From Ectobius pallidus (Eukaryota; Arthropoda; Insecta; Blattodea; Ectobiidae), in NCBI GenBank assembly GCA_964059195.1, contig CAXKWD010000009.1:91299432-91363431 (forward strand): a DNA stretch of 64,000 bases, read 5' to 3'. The notes beneath the pieces were generated by a model. It worked only from the letters and a program-made list of their open reading frames with translations, searched no databases and was not told the DNA's origin. The position numbers and the translations under genes are program-made. Each line of letters begins with the position of its first letter. The first letter of the stretch is position 1. Shown in pieces: positions 58,331 to 64,000 of the stretch.

Positions 58331-58647
58331 GAAATAGTTATTTTATGTGCCGAGTAATTATATCCTCGACACACCTCGACGTATAGGTCAAGGAATCTAG
58401 TTAACCAGTTTATCTACACTAAATGCAAGTGTTAGTCTAGTTCCCTGGTAAGAATAGGCCTAAAATCTCTTTGACTATGTATTTTTGCAGCAATATGCTA
58501 CATTTTGCACCGCATGAGCCGTAACTCTATTTGGTTTTGATATGAAATAACACATAAATTCTATTTTGTTATGCGAAATATCGCCGAAATTAACCCAACT
58601 TTCGCACCGAAATTTAACCATTTTACTCACCGTAAAATAGGACCCCT

Positions 58648-60444
58648 ACCGATTATTTATTCACTTTACTAAATAGTAATTCTTCATTGTGTTATCTGCA
58701 GAGAGCGATTCTATACAATCACCCCAAAGAAAAACCTATAAAAGCGATCAACAAGGTGTTTTATTTATGAACAAGAGAGTGCAAGATTTTCCCAAATTGA
58801 TCAAGAGTGGAGTTAGTAACGTTTCGCATTTGCATTTATTCTGGTCTACTGCTTGCAAACATTCATAATAAGTGCCTCATTCGATTCGCGGTTAGAATAT
58901 ACTGCAGTCTATTTGATGTTCTGTTTGAAGTGTAAATTCAAAGATAAAGTTTAAAATATGTGAGCAATAGGCCTATTATTATTGCGATCAGTTAAACTTT
59001 TTTAAAAATCTGATGTAAAACATACGCTATTATCTTCCTTTATCCAAATAACAGTGTTTGCTCTTAGTAGGCCTATAATATAATATGATGTATGGCATTC
59101 TTTTCTTGTAAATTGGTTGTAAAAATGAAGAGAGGAGTTATATATTTGACCAAATCGGTTGACCGGTACCGAAATAATGACCAATTTAGTGCCTGTTTTA
59201 TGGTAATATATTTCAAAGAATTTATCAAATATAAATTAGTTCTCATGACAATATATTGTTACAGTCTTCATATACGGCTTTGGAAGTTGCAAAACCTGTA
59301 TAGATAGCTTTGACAAATAACACTACCCACATATTCCTTCACATATGCTTTTCAAACTAGACCTTTGTTCTTCCGTAAGTCTTGCTTAATGAATCGATCT
59401 GAAGCTTAACTCGAAAATAAATTATAAAATCACTTAGTTCCTGCAACTCATAATTTCAATTATCAGCGATTAAGCAGTTTACCTGATTTTTTTTTCGAAA
59501 AAAAATGAACACGCTATTGTGTAGGTATCTGGAGAAGATGAGGAAGATAAATTTAGAATATAAGACCATAGATAACAATATAATAAAGTGCTCTGACTAC
59601 AACAGACAGAGTCTATGAATTATATTGTCCTATTCCTTATGGGTGTAAAATGCTGTTTGCTGTGTGTTTATCAGTCTGGTCTCCTATTCTAGCAGAATCC
59701 TGCACAAGTATTATTGTTTGAGTGTGTGCCATAATTTATTTCAGCACACCTCCATACCTGAGCACACACATGTTGGCCGTATCCATTGAATGCAACAATA
59801 GAGTGTACCTAGCTGATAATAGCCGTTTTAACCAACACATTTTGTATGGAAAAACGGTGACACTCATTGTTAGTTTATGATTTTCTATGATACACAACAT
59901 GCTTTATTTACTGACAAAACGATACACAATGTGTAGCAAGCATTACAGAGACACGATGTATAATAATAATGCGGTGGACAGGGAGAAAATTTACATTATT
60001 GTAAATAACAAAGTAGTGGCTGCTCGTGCATTAATATTGACATGACTGCACACAAGACCACTTTTATAATGCTATTTTACAACTATAACCGGAGTTGTTT
60101 TGATTGAGGAAGAAAGCATTTTATGCTGTAACACATTCAAACTATATATTTAATTTTTTTAAATCCAGCATTTCTTAGTGTGGGCTTCTTCCACCCCCTC
60201 CCCCGCTAAAGTATAAGCAGAAATAAGTGTTCAAGAATCTGTAATATAAACATATTTTTTTCATTTAATAGAATTATTAAGGCAATGCTTTCCTCATTAT
60301 TTTAAAAATTAATTGCAAGAAACAAGAATTTTATTTGCCATTAAATAAAGAGATTACATAAATCACATAAAAAAAAATATATAAACACAATAAAAATACA
60401 CACAATAAAATACAAGTTCTTAACTTGCATATAAAACATCATAT
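58648..60444. other. No supported gene
   Basis: AT-rich unrecognised sequence; short frames only. Confidence 0.5.
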
Positions 60445-60616
60445 TTAAACTATTGCATTCCCCTCTATATCATTATTTAAGAATTCTTCAATAGAGTAAA
60501 AGGCCCTATTCTTTAGCCATTTAGATATAGGCCTAGTCTTACTAAATGTATTAATGGATAAATGTTTAATTGTACATTTTGTATCGAAAAATAATTATTC
60601 CTTCATTTTTAAAGCT
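60445..60616 (-). pseudogene. LINE C-terminal relic, minus strand
   Basis: The frame reads ALKMKE, stop, LFFDTKCTIKHLSINTFSKT, then RPISKWLKNRAFYSIEEFLN, NDIEGNAIV and a stop. FYSIEEFLN near the end is a recurrent LINE C-terminal ending. One in-frame stop shows decay. The RT core is absent; clade uncertain. Confidence 0.45.
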
Positions 60617-62047
60617 TTTATAATATTCTACGCGTATTTTACTGATTTTATACCCTATTTGGATACAAATCAAAAGTGTGAGGAAAAAGCCTACTTTGAC
60701 AATAGACTATAGCCTATATGTATTAACTGAATTCAGTATATATATTCTCCCACTCCCTACTTTTTCATGTGGCCATGTACATTTAAAGGAATTGAGAGGT
60801 GAAAAGATCTTGAGAAACATTATTTCAAGCAGTAGTAAGTGTGAGGTGTTGAGTAGGCTAATATAGAGCTTTTTGAAGTAAAAAATAAATCAATATAAAA
60901 TAAAACATATTCAGATTATTATTTTATTAGAATTCAAACCGTTTATTTTTATGATAATTTCAGAGTGCTTATTCTTAAAAAGGAAGCAGATCTTCGAATT
61001 TCAAATGTAGAAAATTATTTTAACGTTCCTAGAATAGTTTACACAATTATACCTAACAGAGAATCTTTTCAGAAAATATAAAAATACAGAAATTTTTTCA
61101 GACTAAAAGTTAATGTAGAGCTATATTCGTACATACATATTTTGAAACATTTGAATTGCCTGTATGTTTTTGTTTCCGAACGTTAGATAAAAACTTGTAC
61201 TTTTTATTACTAGTCTTATAAAATAAGTATAGGCCTAGGCTGTACATTTTACCCGTAATTTTATTCATGATCGTATCATAGCACGTTTCATCTATTTTTA
61301 CAACTAAGCCTATCGTATTAAAATGTCATTTCCGTGTCAATTTTAGTTCTACCTCACATCCAAAACCAAGCCCACTAAGAACTATGGACCCTAGATTGGA
61401 AAGTCTAAGGCATCATCTATTGAATTAGGTATCCAATAGAAGTCTCGTCGCATTGTCAATGCTTATTAATTCACTGAATTTTTCAAACATTTTGCAAAGA
61501 ATAAACCGTCGGAAATATTATTGCAAGGAATTTTTGACATGAATATTTTTTGTAAAATCAGTATTTTGGAAGTCCCATTCTTTACTTCCCGTGCCCTTAA
61601 AGAAACCCGAACATTTCTTTGGAGGGTAGGCTTACAGTTTCAGAATACCGTTCGTTGTTAATTTACATGCAGCCAGTTTGTCGTTTTTGAGACCATGGCA
61701 TACATTGTGCGTTCCTCTACAAATGGAAAGCATAGCTAAAAAGAACGCCAGCTTAGATGCACGAACCCTTAGGATTTTATTTTAGTGGATTTAATTATCC
61801 ATTTTTGCGTTGAGTTGTTTTATTATAAAGCTTTGCAAGAATAAATATGGTGTAATAGATTACTTGCAGGATTAACACCCCAAGCGCGGCACGTACAATA
61901 TTTACTTTGTCGCCGAACAAGTCAGTCACTGGCAGCAATCTCTCAGCCATCTAGTGATGAGCGGCGAAATTGCGCGCGCACGGCTTCGGTAGCTCAGTTA
62001 ATAAAATACTTAGCATAATATTTTATTGAAGCTAGTTTAATTTTTTC
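60617..62047. other. No supported gene
   Basis: AT-rich. At 61978-62000 GGCTTCGGTAGCTCAGTTAA looks like a tRNA A box without a B box, immediately before the LINE tail. Confidence 0.45.
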
Positions 62048-62242
62048 TGCGCCAAAATACAAAGTCACAAGTTCAGAGCCCAAACACGTCACACTATCAA
62101 CATCCCCTACGGATGTAGGCTACATAAGGGCACAATAGGTATACACACATCACATATGGTTACCAAAATTTGGTTTGACCGGAGGTTTAGGCCTAATTGC
62201 TTGGCACTCCGGGAGTGAGGGTGGGCACACACACACACAAAA
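62048..62242 (+). mobile_element. LINE 3' UTR, severely 5'-truncated copy
   Basis: CTGCGCCAAAATACAAAG through CATCAACATCCCCTACGGAT, CACATATGGTTACCAAAATT and GGAGTGAGGGTGGGCAC matches the minus strand of 8640-8840. It ends in a CA/A-rich tail. Confidence 0.8.
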
Positions 62243-62402
62243 AAATCCCATTCAGATAGTGGGTAAAATGATGATCCTGATTTATATACTTAAAGGAAAA
62301 GCATTTTTCGTCGTTGGTATGGAATATGTTCCATATGACATGTCTCTGATTACGTAAATTTTAACTTGTACCGGTACTTAAGTTTTTACGACCTATTATG
62401 TT

Positions 62403-62405
62403 ATC

Positions 62406-62455
<50 letters not shown>

Positions 62456-62456
62456 C
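62403..62456. repeat. (TTA)n microsatellite 1
   Basis: About 18 TTA units; the poly-Tyr frame across it is an artefact. Confidence 0.95.
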
Positions 62457-62660
62457 TTTTATTCATTTATAAATCTCAGCTTTTAAGACTGGCACTAAGT
62501 GAGGTACGGGTCAACCAAGCACACTCACTTGCCCAAGAACTTCCTAACAATACGGGCGGTATTAATAAGCACCGCTTTTTGCATTTTAATGTAAATATTT
62601 TTATCTAGATCTAACTTCTTGATATTACTATGAAGGGATACAGGGATAACTCCTGTAGTT

Positions 62661-62694
62661 GATATTATTATTATTATTATTATTATTATTAGCC

Positions 62695-62746
<52 letters not shown>

Positions 62747-62747
62747 G
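62661..62747. repeat. (TTA)n microsatellite 2
   Basis: About 28 TTA units with one interruption (GCCTA) at about 62691. Confidence 0.95.
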
Positions 62748-63389
62748 TGGAAATGTATATAATACTGTCAGTGTAAAATGTTTTAGTTATCATTATGGGA
62801 ATATTTCGAATTAAATGTTTCGGCAATTTTTTTGGATGTGTCAGATAAAAATGCTTGAAAAGGCATAAATGACAATATTATTGTAGGCCTATGTAACTTA
62901 ACATTACAGAAGATGCGTTTCTACTTAAATTAAATTAATATTTACTTAAATTATTGTGGGCTGAGAATTTTTCACTCGACTCATTTTCTCAGATCTTTAA
63001 ATCGAGTGGCCTTAATCAGCTACCGATGTATCTTTAAAACTTAAACGTAACACTATTTTTATCTTATTTACAAACCAATTGGAATAGCCCGTACGTCAGT
63101 TCTTTAGTCTGGCAGTAGTTCGTCTGATCACAATAGTCTATTAAGAGATTACTTCACTTAGCTGATTATTAATTACTTGTGTAATTCGAAATTCTGTAAA
63201 TATTGTAACATTATTTTTTCGATATTTAAAACAGGCGAAAGAAAATAATTTAGAAAATCTAGACAAGTTTATTTTGTTTCTTTGTGACACTGTATTAGGC
63301 TACGTAATCAAAATATCTTTGAACGAGTTGAATTAATTTAGTTACGAATAATGACGTTACGTGAAATTAGCGGGACTTAAAAAAGGAAC
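62748..63389. other. No supported gene
   Basis: AT-rich unrecognised sequence. Confidence 0.5.
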
Positions 63390-63500
63390 CATTTATTTAT
63401 TTATTTATTTAACCTGGCGGAGTTAAGGCCATAAGGCCTTCTCTACCACTCAGCCAGGGCAAAAACATGAAATACATAATGATAATAATAATAATGATTA
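63390..63500 (-). mobile_element. Retroposon 3' end with (AAAT)n tail, minus strand
   Basis: Reversed, the sequence reads CCCTGGCTGAGTGGTAGAGA, AGGCCTTATGGCCTTAAC, then CCGCCAGGTTAAATAAATAA. The imperfect palindrome followed by AAAT repeats is typical of a retroposon terminus. No coding part recognised. Confidence 0.55.
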
Positions 63501-64000
63501 ATAATAAATTAAAAAGAACTGATATACATGAATACAAGAAACGAACATTAAATACAAAGAAGAAATTAGAACATAAGTACTTGAATAATATGAATATGTA
63601 ATACAAATGACTAAAAATAAAGAAATAAAAAAATGATGAAAGTTTAAACAAATACATTCTTAGTTATTACAAAATATAATGAAAATGAAAATTTATTACT
63701 AATTAGCATCAATTCCTAAATGTTATTGTATACTAAATTTAGTGTTAACTGTAGGTCTTTCATAAATTGACACTTCCGATATGATATTTTAAGCTTCAAA
63801 ACGAATTACTTTGATATAGCCTAGTCGTCGTTTGTATAGAATTCACAGGATAAACTATAAGCTGTAATTTTAAATGGTTTGGTACATTTTTTTAATTCCG
63901 TAATCATGAATTGAGCATGTGTACAAAAGGCGTAGTCTATGTGGGTTAACCATAGCCTATTTGCTTTGCTTTGGTTTGGTTTGGTTTTAATATTATTTAT
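63501..64000. other. No supported gene
   Basis: AT-rich to the window edge, ending in a TTTGG-repeat stretch. Confidence 0.5.

Larger units (their letters stand above)
56185..58647. mobile_element. hAT-like repeat, copy broken by later insertions
   Basis: The left part 56185-56305 (TAGAGATGCCTAG, AAACACTTCTAGGCCGATAT) and right part 58490-58647 (TTTTGCACCGCATGAG, CCGAAATTAACCCAACTTTC, GGACCCCTA) match the two ends of 39451-39899. The 2.2 kb between includes the inverted Penelope-type repeats and the TIR element at 57047, both of which therefore inserted later. Confidence 0.6.

Noticed and set aside
1..64000. CRISPR array, operons or bacterial genes
   Set aside because: No regularly spaced repeats with unique spacers and no packed ORFs; the sequence is eukaryotic.

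Overview
This looks like a gene-poor stretch of a large, repeat-rich insect genome. It is AT-rich, has no bacterial-style gene packing and no long open frames outside transposons. It carries spliced exons with GT/AG borders, tRNA-derived SINEs, LINE tails, hAT-type MITEs, Penelope-like and mariner remnants, and many copies of the octamer TAGGCCTA. The style fits a cockroach- or termite-like (Blattodea) genome, but the species call is inference.

The only host gene I can support is a BRIP1/FANCJ-type DNA helicase on the + strand. The first coding exon is at 35339-35470 and the second, holding the Walker A motif, at 38368-38479. They join in phase 0 across a 2.9 kb intron. No later exon could be recognised. 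Upstream sequence may be promoter or 5' UTR intron, with one weak candidate untranslated exon near 21100-21251. A 259-bp hAT MITE sits only 50 bp before exon 2.

Layout. 0-3.4 kb: a hAT MITE with a perfect 8-bp target duplication (219-771), then a three-level nest (hAT MITE, then a TIR element, then Helitron-like sequence; 1138-3378). 5.8-12 kb: several tRNA-derived SINEs, a 5'-truncated LINE with its 3' UTR, a small retroposon with target duplication, and a Helitron-like copy split by a SINE whose tail is a (TTTC)n microsatellite. 12.8-15.5 kb: a TIR element and a Penelope-like element with an open RT plus GIY-YIG frame. 16-23 kb: two large imperfect palindromes, a hAT-like MITE, an internally deleted mariner and a LINE tail. 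24-32 kb: a full SINE with 14-bp target duplication, a clean hAT MITE, a LINE remnant and two copies of an unknown repeat. 33-41 kb: a TACC microsatellite, a LINE remnant, tRNA-like cassettes in hairpin arrangement, and the BRIP1 exons. 42-58.7 kb: Penelope-type terminal repeats, LINE tails, hAT and TIR elements, and a tandemly duplicated Helitron-like region. 58.7-64 kb: AT-rich sequence with LINE tails and TTA microsatellites.

Apart from the helicase exons, almost everything recognisable is mobile or repeat DNA. Most of it is non-autonomous and broken; the only long intact frame is that of the Penelope-like element. All similarities were judged by eye, without database search.
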